From positions 47,811 through 111,810 of the forward strand of contig CAADYR010000116.1 in assembly GCA_900753305.1 (NCBI GenBank): 64,000 bases of DNA. Direction: 5' to 3'. The notes beneath the pieces are model-generated. The model was not told where the DNA came from and ran no database searches. It saw only the letters and a program-made list of their open reading frames with translations. The translations under genes were made by a program, and so were the position numbers. Source of the DNA: Lachnospiraceae bacterium. GTDB taxonomy: Bacteria > Bacillota > Clostridia > Lachnospirales > Lachnospiraceae. Positions 8,825-16,814 of the stretch are shown one piece after another. Positions within the stretch are counted from its first letter, which is position 1; each line of letters opens with the position of its first letter.

Positions 8825-9682
8825 ATGATAAAAGCAGTCATTCTCATTGCAATAGCGGTGATTGTTGTATTGCTGATCGTAGGTGTAATTGATGGTAACA
8901 GGTTTGTTGTGGTTGAACAGCAGTTTAAGATGCCTAAATTAAAAGAAAATTGCCGATTTGTTATGATATCTGATCTGCATAATAAAGTATATGGCAATGA
9001 CAATGATAAAGTAATTGAAGTAATTGATAAGGCAGATCCGGATTTTATTTTAATCGCAGGAGATCTTGTGACATCACAGGTAAATGAGCCTGTAGATGTG
9101 GGAATAAGATTTGTGAACAGACTGAGCAAAAAATACAGGATTTATTATGCACCGGGAAATCATGAATCCAAGTTAAAATACAGACCGGATCATTATGGTG
9201 ATAAATATGATAAACTGGTAAAGGGGATAGAGCATCCTAATGTCACGATATTGAATAATAAAACACTTATATTACAGCGCTATGGAATTGCTTTAACCGG
9301 TTTTGAATTAGGATTAGAGTATTTTAAAAGATTTCGCAAGCGTAATATGCCGGCTGATTATATGGAAAGCAAACTCGGAAAAGTTAATAAGGCATACTGC
9401 AATATTTTAATGGCACATAATCCTCAATATTTTGAAGAATATGCAGCATGGGGGGCTGATATGGTACTTGCAGGACATGTGCATGGAGGAATTATGCGGC
9501 TTCCATTGCTTGGAGGGGTTATTTCACCTGCTTACACACTTTTTCCAAAGTATGATGGAGGAATCTTCCATATTGGAACAAGCACAATGCTGTTAGGACG
9601 TGGTATGGGATCCCATACGATTCAGCTTCGTTTCTTTAATCCGGCTGAACTTCATGTTGTTGATTTGGTGAAAGGAGAATAA
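8825..9682 (+). CDS. Membrane-anchored metallophosphoesterase (YkuE-like)
   Basis: A calcineurin-fold phosphoesterase with one N-terminal membrane helix (about residues 3-22). The di-metal motifs are in order: SDLH (ISDLHNK), GDLV (IAGDLV), GNHE (APGNHES) and GHVHGG (LAGHVHGG). YkuE-type proteins are metal-dependent phosphatases at the cell surface, but the substrate of this one is unknown. The stop codon is one base from the scpA start, so the two are co-transcribed and probably translationally coupled. Confidence 0.88.
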   Translation: MIKAVILIAIAVIVVLLIVGVIDGNRFVVVEQQFKMPKLKENCRFVMISDLHNKVYGNDNDKVIEVIDKADPDFILIAGDLVTSQVNEPVDVGIRFVNRLSKKYRIYYAPGNHESKLKYRPDHYGDKYDKLVKGIEHPNVTILNNKTLILQRYGIALTGFELGLEYFKRFRKRNMPADYMESKLGKVNKAYCNILMAHNPQYFEEYAAWGADMVLAGHVHGGIMRLPLLGGVISPAYTLFPKYDGGIFHIGTSTMLLGRGMGSHTIQLRFFNPAELHVVDLVKGE

Positions 9683-9683
9683 T

Positions 9684-10433
9684 ATGGCGCTTTCGGTCAA
9701 ATTGGAGGTCTTTGAGGGACCGCTTGATCTGCTGCTTCATTTGATTGAAAAGAATAAAATAGATATTTATGATATTCCCATTGCAGAGATTACAGACCAG
9801 TATCTTGAGTATATCAAGCAGATGGAAACAGAAGATATGAATATTATGAGTGAATTTCTTGTCATGGCGGCTACACTTCTGGATATCAAGTGCCGTATGC
9901 TCCTTCCAAAAGAAGTGAACGAAGAGGGAGAAGAAGAGGACCCAAGAGCGGAACTGGTACAGAAGTTGTTGGAATATAAGATGTATAAGTATATGTCCTA
10001 TGAACTGCGTGACAGACAGGTAGATGCGGCTAAGAGCTGGTACAAGAAGCCGATGCTTCCAAAGGAAGTAGAGAATTACCAGTATCCTGTTGACTATGAA
10101 GAACTGCTTAAGGATGTGAATCTGGCAAAGCTTCATGAAATATTCAAATCCTGTATCCGAAGGCAGGAGGATAAGATCGATCCGATCAGAAGCCAGTTTG
10201 GCAAGATTGAGAAGGATGAGATCAATCTGGAAGAAAAACAGGGGTATATTGAGGAATATGTAAAGAATCACAAAAGATTCAGTTTCCGAAATCTCCTGGA
10301 AAAACAGGGAAGTAAAATGGAGATCATTGTGACTTTTCTGGCTGTTCTTGAAATGATGAAACAGGGAATCCTGTCAATTGAACAGGAAGATACATTTGGT
10401 GATATTTTGATTACGTCTAGTCTGGCCGCATAA
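9684..10433 (+). CDS. scpA: Segregation and condensation protein A
   Basis: The kleisin subunit of the SMC condensin-like complex, which compacts and segregates the chromosome. The N-terminus LEVFEGPLDLLLHLIEKNKIDIYDIPI is typical in content (EGPLDLLLHLI motif), and the C-terminal winged-helix region (residues 180-249) includes SFRNLLE and VVT-type strands. At 249 residues it has normal length. It is followed by scpB in the classical scpAB order, with a 69-base gap. Confidence 0.96.
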   Translation: MALSVKLEVFEGPLDLLLHLIEKNKIDIYDIPIAEITDQYLEYIKQMETEDMNIMSEFLVMAATLLDIKCRMLLPKEVNEEGEEEDPRAELVQKLLEYKMYKYMSYELRDRQVDAAKSWYKKPMLPKEVENYQYPVDYEELLKDVNLAKLHEIFKSCIRRQEDKIDPIRSQFGKIEKDEINLEEKQGYIEEYVKNHKRFSFRNLLEKQGSKMEIIVTFLAVLEMMKQGILSIEQEDTFGDILITSSLAA

Positions 10434-10502
10434 GAATCAATGTGATAATACAAAAGGCATTGGTGGCCTGGATTTACAGCGGGATGAGGAGAGTAGAAAA
10501 TT

Positions 10503-11072
10503 GTGGATAAAAAGAAGGCAGAAGCGATCATAGAGGCAGTTCTGTTCGCTATGGGAGATTCCGTGGAAATGTCAAAACTTGTGCATGTGCTGGAAATGGA
10601 ACCTCAACAGATCAGAAATATTATTGATGAAATGAATCATAAATACAAGAAGGAAGATCGGGGGATCTCTATCATTGAACTGGAGGATTCCTATCAGTTA
10701 TGTACAAAACCGGAATTATACGAGTACCTGATAAAGGTGGCAAAAGCGCCCAGAAAATATGTAATGTCGGATACTCTGTTGGAAACACTTTCCATTGTTG
10801 CATATAAGCAGCCTGTGACCAGGCTGGAGGTAGAAAAGATCCGTGGTGTGAGCTGTGATCATGCAATCAACAGATTGCTGGAATTTAATCTGATCCAGGA
10901 GCTGGGAAGACTGGATGCGCCTGGACGTCCTTTACTGTTTGGAACCACTGAGGAATTTCTGCGTACTTTCGGTGTGAAATCATTGGGAGATCTTCCGACT
11001 CTGAATCAGGAACAGGTAGAAGATTTCAAACATCAGGCTGAAGAAGAAGTACAGTTAAAGATTGATATTTGA
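10503..11072 (+). CDS. scpB: Segregation and condensation protein B
   Basis: A dimeric winged-helix protein that binds ScpA in the SMC complex. The motifs IEAVLFAMGDSV near the start, ALSIVAYKQPVTR-like LETLSIVAYKQPVTRLEVEKI, and GRPLLFGTTEEFLRTFG are characteristic. It starts at GTG (10503), preceded by GAGGAGAG (10487-10494). The end overlaps the -35 box of the next promoter. Confidence 0.96.
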   Translation: MDKKKAEAIIEAVLFAMGDSVEMSKLVHVLEMEPQQIRNIIDEMNHKYKKEDRGISIIELEDSYQLCTKPELYEYLIKVAKAPRKYVMSDTLLETLSIVAYKQPVTRLEVEKIRGVSCDHAINRLLEFNLIQELGRLDAPGRPLLFGTTEEFLRTFGVKSLGDLPTLNQEQVEDFKHQAEEEVQLKIDI

Positions 11073-11101
11073 TTGACAAAAGCCATAATTAGTGCAATAA
11101 T
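11073..11101 (+). promoter_or_regulatory. Promoter of the TetR-HPt / receiver operon
   Basis: TTGACA (11073-11078), 17 bases, then AATAAT (11096-11101), starting immediately after the last base of the scpB stop codon. It implies a transcription start near 11108. Confidence 0.65.
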
Positions 11102-11109
11102 GCTAACAG

Positions 11110-11140
11110 AACGTTGTTACTACAAAATCTTAACAATGTT
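11110..11140 (+). promoter_or_regulatory. Inverted repeat, possible autoregulatory operator
   Basis: AACGTTGTT (11110-11118) and AACAATGTT (11132-11140) form an inverted repeat with one mismatch and a 13-base spacer. It lies just after the predicted transcription start and before the TetR-HPt gene. TetR-family proteins commonly bind such repeats near their own promoter; the assignment is inference. Confidence 0.4.
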
Positions 11141-11157
11141 GCGAGGGGACATGGCTT

Positions 11158-12099
11158 ATGTATGAAAATGGGGAAGACAGCAGACAAATGCTGATAGAAG
11201 ATAGTATTGGAACGAAAATACTGGATTCTGCGATAGAGATTATTAATCAGGAAGGATATGAAAACCTGACGATCCGTAAGGTCGCAAAGGAAAGTGGATG
11301 TTCTAATTCAGCTATATATATGAGATTTGAAGATAAGGATGCGTTAGCAAGGGCGGTAGCAGCACTGTATGCGAAGCCTTTTCTTCATCTTATGGATGAA
11401 AAATATCGGGAATCAGATACTTTTGAACATAATATGAGCAGTATTACGAGAGCTGCTCTGGACAAGGCTCTGGAAATGGATCAGGAGTCTGTTCACATGC
11501 AGATGCTCTACAGAGGAAGTCTGGTCAAAGAGAAGAATCCGTTTCTTCTCAAATTAGCCGGATATTTACAGCAGGCTGCAATAGCTGGTGAAATCAGAAA
11601 TTGTGATTATCTGGAAATGGCATATGTATTATCTGCATCTTTTTGGGGAATGGTGTATATGTTGAAGGCAAGTCCTGATATAGAATCAGAAACTGCCTGG
11701 CATATGATTGAAATGCAGAATCATACATTATTGTCCGGTATCCGAATGGAATGTAATGAAGATAATTTCTGGGAGATACTGAAGAGTAAAGGCGTAGACG
11801 TTGATAAGGCATTGGAAAGACTGAAAGGGAATAAAGATGCTTACAGGAACTTTTTGTCAGAGTTCTTTGATGATCCGGATTTTGAATCTCTTAAACAGAG
11901 TCTTGAAGAAAATAATGCAGGAGATGCCTTTGAATATGCGCATGGATTAAAAGGCATGGCAGCTAATCTTGGTTTGGATGTAATTTATCATCCTTTGAGT
12001 CGGTTGGTGGAAATTCTGCGACAGGGAAGCCTGGAAGGCGCAATGGATGTATATGAACAGGTGTGTGCTGCCTGTAAAATGATAACGGTATTACTATAG
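11158..12099 (+). CDS. TetR-family regulator fused to an HPt (histidine phosphotransfer) domain
   Basis: Residues 1-200 are a TetR/AcrR-like repressor: a DNA-binding helix-turn-helix (LTIRKVAKESGCSNSAIYMRF, about residues 37-57) then a helical ligand/dimer domain. Residues 205-313 read as an HPt domain: GVDVDKALERLKGN, YRNFLSEFF, then AHGLKGMAANLG with the phospho-acceptor candidate His262, and LSRLVEILRQG. HPt domains normally pass phosphate between receiver domains. The next gene, 17 bases on, is a lone receiver. The inference is a phosphorylation input to a TetR repressor. The fusion is continuous in one frame with no sign of a frameshift. ATG 11158 follows AGGGG by 9 bases. Targets are unknown. 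Confidence 0.82.
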   Translation: MYENGEDSRQMLIEDSIGTKILDSAIEIINQEGYENLTIRKVAKESGCSNSAIYMRFEDKDALARAVAALYAKPFLHLMDEKYRESDTFEHNMSSITRAALDKALEMDQESVHMQMLYRGSLVKEKNPFLLKLAGYLQQAAIAGEIRNCDYLEMAYVLSASFWGMVYMLKASPDIESETAWHMIEMQNHTLLSGIRMECNEDNFWEILKSKGVDVDKALERLKGNKDAYRNFLSEFFDDPDFESLKQSLEENNAGDAFEYAHGLKGMAANLGLDVIYHPLSRLVEILRQGSLEGAMDVYEQVCAACKMITVLL

Positions 12100-12116
12100 G
12101 GGAATGGGGTAATAAA

Positions 12117-12524
12117 TTGACAACGAAGAAGAAAATACTTGTAGTGGATGATAAGGGAATGAATCGCTATATGCTTGGCGGAATTTTCAGAGATAATTAT
12201 GAAATTGTGGAAGCAGGCGGCGGTAAGGAAGCAATTGCTATCATAGAGAAGGAATATGATGAACTGGCAGTTATTTTGCTGGATATTATCATGCCGGGAA
12301 TAGATGGATTTGGAGTACTTGATTATATGAGAGAACATGATTACTTATCCAAAGTGCCTGTTGTGATCGTAACAGATGACTCTTCAGAAGCTACAGCAGT
12401 CAAAGCTTTTGAATATAAGGTGGCTGATATGGTTATTAAACCATTTGAACCTCGTATCATTAAGCGGAGAGTAGAGAATATTATAGAATTGTATACCTAT
12501 AAGGAGAAATACGGTAATGTTTGA
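12117..12524 (+). CDS. Stand-alone response-regulator receiver domain
   Basis: A 135-residue CheY-like protein with only a REC domain. The acidic pair D11/D12 (LVVDDK), phospho-acceptor D56 (LLDIIMP), switch T86 (VIVTDD) and K108 (VIKPFE) are all present, so it should accept phosphate. It uses a TTG start after GGGGAATGGGG. It has no output domain and follows the TetR-HPt gene, so exchange of phosphate between D56 and His262 of that protein is the simple hypothesis. Its last 8 bases overlap udk, suggesting co-transcription. The short C-terminal helix is typical of the LLDIIMPGIDGF subgroup seen in diguanylate-type hybrids. Confidence 0.88.
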   Translation: MTTKKKILVVDDKGMNRYMLGGIFRDNYEIVEAGGGKEAIAIIEKEYDELAVILLDIIMPGIDGFGVLDYMREHDYLSKVPVVIVTDDSSEATAVKAFEYKVADMVIKPFEPRIIKRRVENIIELYTYKEKYGNV

Positions 12525-13155
12525 AAACGAAGCTCTTAGTAGAAAAATATGTGTGCTTGGTGTAGCCGGAGGATCTGCCTCAGGTAAAACCACGATTATT
12601 AACAGGGTAAAAGATTATTTCGGCAATGATATCGCGGTGATCAGCCATGATAATTATTATAAAGCACATGATGATATGCCTTTTGAAGAAAGATGCAAGC
12701 TTAACTATGATCATCCGGATTCTTTTGAGTCTGAACGTATGGCTGAGGATGTACGTAAACTACTCAAGGGGTATGCGATAGAGATGCCTACATATGATTA
12801 TGTAAATCATAATCGTGCGAAGGAAACCATAACGGTAGAACCAAGACCTGTTATTATCATGGAAGGTATTTTGATCCTTGAGAACAGGGAACTGCGAGAT
12901 CTGATGGACATCAAGATATATGTAGATACAGATGCTGATGAGCGGTTGATGAGACGTATCAGGCGAGATATGGTCGAAAGAGGAAGAAGTATAGAGTCTA
13001 TTATTTCGCAGTATAGTTCAACAGTAAAACCGATGCATGAGGAATTTGTAGAACCATCCAAGAAATATGCGGATATTATAATTCCACGCGGTGGGGAGAA
13101 TGCACCGGGGATTGATATGCTGACAACATATCTGACGAAAATGCTTCAGGATTAG
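12517..13155 (+). CDS. udk: Uridine kinase
   Basis: Phosphorylates uridine and cytidine in pyrimidine salvage. The P-loop GGSASGKTT is at residues 14-22, followed by DNYYKAHDDMPFEERCKLNYDHP (substrate region) and EGILILENRELRDLMDIKIYVD with the RRIRRDMVERGR lid. At 212 residues it has the usual length. AAGGAG lies just upstream of the ATG, which overlaps the end of the receiver gene by 8 bases. Confidence 0.95.
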   Translation: MFENEALSRKICVLGVAGGSASGKTTIINRVKDYFGNDIAVISHDNYYKAHDDMPFEERCKLNYDHPDSFESERMAEDVRKLLKGYAIEMPTYDYVNHNRAKETITVEPRPVIIMEGILILENRELRDLMDIKIYVDTDADERLMRRIRRDMVERGRSIESIISQYSSTVKPMHEEFVEPSKKYADIIIPRGGENAPGIDMLTTYLTKMLQD

Positions 13156-13185
13156 GGAACGCTTCAGATCATGGAGGTGTACATA

Positions 13186-14307
13186 ATGGCAAATATATTG
13201 GATTATTTGGAATGGAGAGGCGATATCAGCTTACAGGAGGACCCATTTAATGCAGTAGATAATCTGGTCCTTTCATGGATGGCTTATGTGAACCTTGATG
13301 AAGTGATGCCAATAGGAATCTGCAATGAATCAATGACAGTAGGAGAGGTAATTGAGAAATTCTTTTCCAAATATACACTGGAGGACAAGCTTAAGGAGGC
13401 GTCATTGACAAGGACTTCTGCACTGCTGTTTGCCCGATTGGCAGATTGCCCCAGATTCTGCAATATGCGGATTTTGAATTATGTTAATAACGTCAGTGAG
13501 AAATTACAGAAACAGTTCAGCGCCATGACGATAGAAATTGATGAAAATACGAGATATATAGCCTTCCGCGGTACAGATGACACGATCATCGGCTGGCGGG
13601 AGGATTTTAATATGGGGCTGATGGTAAGTGTACCATCTCAGTTGGATGCAGTAGATTATTTGGAAAAAACAGCAGGAAGAGGAAAACACAAACTGATTCT
13701 GGGTGGTCATTCCAAAGGTGGCAATCTGGCTGTTTATGCAGCCTTTCGTTGCAGTCAGGGTGTGAAGGAACGCATTATCCAGGTTTACAATAATGACGGA
13801 CCGGGATTCCAGAAGGAAATTCTGGACAGTAAAGAATATCAGGAAATGCTGCCCAAAATCAGAACAATCGTTCCAGAGTCTTCCATTGTAGGGATGCTTC
13901 TGGGACATGAAGAGGAATATGATATTGTAAAAAGTTCTCAAAAAGGTATTATGCAGCATGATGCCGGAACCTGGGAAGTGAAGAGGAATGATTTTGTATA
14001 TCTGGATTCTGTATCAAACTCAAGCCGGTTTCTGGATCGGTCTTTGAAGGAATGGGTAGCTTCTCTGGATGACGAGCACAGGCAGATATTTGTTGACAGC
14101 CTTTTTGCAATACTGGACGCACCGGGGGCAAAGACCACGGTAGAACTTAATTCCATGGGAATTAAGGGACTGACCAGTGCATGGAAAGCGGTTAATAATA
14201 TGGATGCGGAGGTAAAACACAATTTGAGACTGATCATACATTCGCTGTTTCGTATTATGAACCAGAACAGAAAAGCAGCAATCAGGAAAGATAATAAAAG
14301 CATATGA
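13186..14307 (+). CDS. DUF2974 (Mbeg1-like) alpha/beta-hydrolase fold protein
   Basis: The start is placed at the second in-frame ATG because GGAGGTG (13173-13179) sits 6-10 bases before it; the first ATG at 13171 would lie on the ribosome site. Features are YIAFRGTDDTIIGWREDFNM, then the nucleophile elbow GGHSKGGNLAVYAA with Ser in GHSKG, both characteristic of DUF2974, a lipase-like family in Firmicutes. There is no signal peptide, so it acts in the cytosol. The substrate is unknown. The stop overlaps the ATG of the AraC regulator by 4 bases (ATGA), implying coupled translation with a rhamnose-locus regulator. Confidence 0.82.
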   Translation: MANILDYLEWRGDISLQEDPFNAVDNLVLSWMAYVNLDEVMPIGICNESMTVGEVIEKFFSKYTLEDKLKEASLTRTSALLFARLADCPRFCNMRILNYVNNVSEKLQKQFSAMTIEIDENTRYIAFRGTDDTIIGWREDFNMGLMVSVPSQLDAVDYLEKTAGRGKHKLILGGHSKGGNLAVYAAFRCSQGVKERIIQVYNNDGPGFQKEILDSKEYQEMLPKIRTIVPESSIVGMLLGHEEEYDIVKSSQKGIMQHDAGTWEVKRNDFVYLDSVSNSSRFLDRSLKEWVASLDDEHRQIFVDSLFAILDAPGAKTTVELNSMGIKGLTSAWKAVNNMDAEVKHNLRLIIHSLFRIMNQNRKAAIRKDNKSI

Positions 14308-15269
14308 ATGCAGAATTATTAGAACAGTTACACAAAATTACACCAGAGGAGCAGGAAATCCTAAATGGCAGGCAACAAATAGATGAAACGATTTACATGC
14401 AATCTGCCGGGCAAGTGTTTGACAGTAAGAAATTGTTGGATGCTTCTAAACTGATCACAGTGAGAGCACATACACGTTTTGTGCATTTTCCTAAGCATAC
14501 GCATAATTATGTAGAAGTAATTTATATGTGTTCTGGTAAGACCAGACATCTGATCAATGAGGAAGAGGTCATTCTAAGGCAGGGAGAGCTACTGTTTCTG
14601 AGTCAAAAGGCAACACAGGAAATAGATGCGGCAGGAGAAAATGACATAGGTGTCAATTTTATTATTTTGCCGGAATTCTTTGACAAATCGTTACAGATGA
14701 TGGGAGAAGAACAGAGCCCGCTGAGAGATTTTATCATTGGATGCCTGCGTGGCGAAGGCGAGAACAACATTGGTTATCTGCATTTTAAGGTGGCTGATGT
14801 ATTGCCAATACAGAATCTGGTAGAGAATCTGATCTGGACACTGATGCACAACCAACCCAATAAGAGAAATATCAATCAGGTTACTATGGGGTTATTGTTT
14901 CTGCAACTTCTGAATCACACAGACAAGGTCGTAACCGGAAATGGTCAGACGGAAGAGGATGTCATATTGAATATTCTCCGTTTTGTGGAAGAACATTATA
15001 AGGATGGAGAGTTGACAGAACTTGCACAGGATCTTCACTACGATCTGTACGGGCTCAGCCGTATGATCAAAAAAAGAACGGGAAAGACTTATACAGAACT
15101 GATACAGCAGAAACGTATGCAGCAGGCAGCTTTTTTACTGAGAAGTACAGATATGCCTGTATCGGAAGTAGGAAATGCTGTCGGATATGATAACCTCAGC
15201 TATTTCCATAAGATTTTTCGAAAGCAGTATGGAGTATCACCCAAAAAATACAGAACCTCATTTATATAA
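14304..15269 (+). CDS. AraC-family regulator, likely of the rhamnose genes
   Basis: The N-terminal half contains a cupin-like sensor (HFPKHTHNYVEVIYM, then LRQGELLFLSQ). The C-terminal 100 residues carry two helix-turn-helices (LTELAQDLHYDLYGLSRMIKKRTG and the AraC signature NAVGYDNLSYFHKIFRKQYGVSPKKYR). This layout is that of sugar-sensing AraC activators such as RhaR/RhaS. It is encoded directly before rhaB-rhaA-rhaD on the same strand, so control of those genes is a reasonable inference. A terminator-like hairpin separates it from rhaB. Confidence 0.88.
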   Translation: MNAELLEQLHKITPEEQEILNGRQQIDETIYMQSAGQVFDSKKLLDASKLITVRAHTRFVHFPKHTHNYVEVIYMCSGKTRHLINEEEVILRQGELLFLSQKATQEIDAAGENDIGVNFIILPEFFDKSLQMMGEEQSPLRDFIIGCLRGEGENNIGYLHFKVADVLPIQNLVENLIWTLMHNQPNKRNINQVTMGLLFLQLLNHTDKVVTGNGQTEEDVILNILRFVEEHYKDGELTELAQDLHYDLYGLSRMIKKRTGKTYTELIQQKRMQQAAFLLRSTDMPVSEVGNAVGYDNLSYFHKIFRKQYGVSPKKYRTSFI

Positions 15270-15278
15270 CTTGCAAAT

Positions 15279-15315
15279 AAGGACACTTTTTTTCACAAAT
15301 GGGTGTCTTTTTTTG
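15279..15315 (+). terminator. Terminator between the AraC gene and rhaB
   Basis: AAGGACAC (15279-15286) pairs with GTGTCTTT (15303-15310, one G-U pair) around a 16-base loop and runs into a series of T. The remaining gap to 15402 probably holds the rhaB promoter (TATGAT at 15331-15336 with TG two bases before it), but I see no convincing -35 box, as expected for an activator-dependent promoter. Confidence 0.6.
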
Positions 15316-15402
15316 TGTGCGGAATTTGTATATGATGTATTCATGAAGGATGTGTCCGGGGGCGGACATGTGATCAAATATTTCTTTGGGAGTAATGAGG
15401 TT

Positions 15403-16803
15403 ATGGCAGAATATTATCTTGGAATTGATATCGGCGCATCCAGTGGCAGACATATTCTGGCGCATATGGAAGAGGGAAAAATGGTATTGGAAGAAATCCA
15501 CCGTTTCCCGAATGGAATGAGCCGCAAGGATGGAGAACTTTGCTGGGATACAGAAGCACTTTTTAAAGAGATCATAACAGGCATGCACAAGTGTGTCGAG
15601 CTGGGTAAGATTCCAGTCAGTGTGGGAATCGATACCTGGGCGGTTGATTTCGTGCTTTTGGATGAGCAGGATAAAGTCATCGGCAATACAGTAGGGTATC
15701 GTGACAGCAGAACACAGGGAATGGATGAGAAGGTATATGAGACAATCTCTCTGCCTGAGCTGTATCACAGAACCGGTATTCAGAAGCAGATGTTCAACAG
15801 TATCTATCAGCTTATGGCACTGAAACAGAAGAAGCCGCAGGAGTTGGAGAAGGCAAGGACATTTCTCATGATTCCTGATTATTTCCACTTCCTGTTGTGT
15901 GGGGAGAAATGTGTAGAATATACCAATGCGACAACAACCCAACTGGTAAGTCCTGTTACTAAGACCTGGGATATGGAGCTGATCGGGAAGCTGGGATATC
16001 CGGCAGAGATATTCCCACAGATCAGGATGGCAGGAACAGTTCTTGGTGAGCTGAGAGCTGATATTGCAAAACAGGTGGGCTATAGCTGCAAAGTGGTGCT
16101 TCCTGCAACACATGATACTGGATCGGCTGTATTGGCAGTACCGTCCAATGCACCTGAGACAATGTATATCAGTTCAGGTACATGGTCACTGATGGGTGTA
16201 GAGCGTAAGGAAGCGGATTGCAGCGATGAGAGCATGGCATGCAATTTCACTAATGAGGGTGGTTATGCTTATCGTTTCCGTTATTTGAAAAATATTATGG
16301 GTTTATGGATGATCCAGTCCCTAAAGAAAGAAATCAGGGATGCATATTCTTTTGCACAGTTGTGTGAGATGGCTTCTAAGGAGGATATTACTTCTATTGT
16401 GGATTGTAATGATGATTCTTTCCTTGCACCTGAGAGCATGCAGGAGGCTGTCAGGGAATATTGCAGAAAGAGTGGACAGCAGATACCGGAGACAACGGCA
16501 CAGATGGCGGCAGTGATCTACAATAGTCTTGCAGTTTGTTACCGCGATACAGTAAAAGAAATAGAAAAACTGACAGACGTGTCATATGACAGCATTCATG
16601 TAGTCGGAGGAGGCGCAAATGCACAGTATCTGAATGAACTGACTTCAAAAAGGACAGGCAAGACTGTTTATGCAGGTCCGACAGAGGCAACGGCAATCGG
16701 CAATCTGACAGTGCAGATGATGGCTGACGGGGTGCTGACAGATTTGACACAGGCAAGAAAAACAATATTTGATTCATTTGATATTAAAACTTATCAACCA
16801 TAG
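15403..16803 (+). CDS. rhaB: Rhamnulokinase
   Basis: Phosphorylates L-rhamnulose to L-rhamnulose 1-phosphate with ATP. FGGY-kinase features: N-terminal ATP-binding start YYLGIDIGASSGRH, DTWAVDFVLLD, the central ATHDTGSAV and SSGTWSLMGVE, and the C-terminal GGGANAQYLNELTS. I start at ATG 15403, since GGGAG at 15388-15392 precedes it and the protein then begins exactly at the family N-terminus (466 residues). The longer open frame upstream runs through the terminator and the regulator gene and is not credible. First gene of the rhaB-rhaA-rhaD unit. Confidence 0.95.
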   Translation: MAEYYLGIDIGASSGRHILAHMEEGKMVLEEIHRFPNGMSRKDGELCWDTEALFKEIITGMHKCVELGKIPVSVGIDTWAVDFVLLDEQDKVIGNTVGYRDSRTQGMDEKVYETISLPELYHRTGIQKQMFNSIYQLMALKQKKPQELEKARTFLMIPDYFHFLLCGEKCVEYTNATTTQLVSPVTKTWDMELIGKLGYPAEIFPQIRMAGTVLGELRADIAKQVGYSCKVVLPATHDTGSAVLAVPSNAPETMYISSGTWSLMGVERKEADCSDESMACNFTNEGGYAYRFRYLKNIMGLWMIQSLKKEIRDAYSFAQLCEMASKEDITSIVDCNDDSFLAPESMQEAVREYCRKSGQQIPETTAQMAAVIYNSLAVCYRDTVKEIEKLTDVSYDSIHVVGGGANAQYLNELTSKRTGKTVYAGPTEATAIGNLTVQMMADGVLTDLTQARKTIFDSFDIKTYQP

Positions 16804-16814
16804 GAGGGAATAAC

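Noticed and set aside
15262..16113. 283-residue antisense frame over rhaB
   Set aside because: Composition is unlike any protein family and it overlaps a clear kinase gene; shadow.
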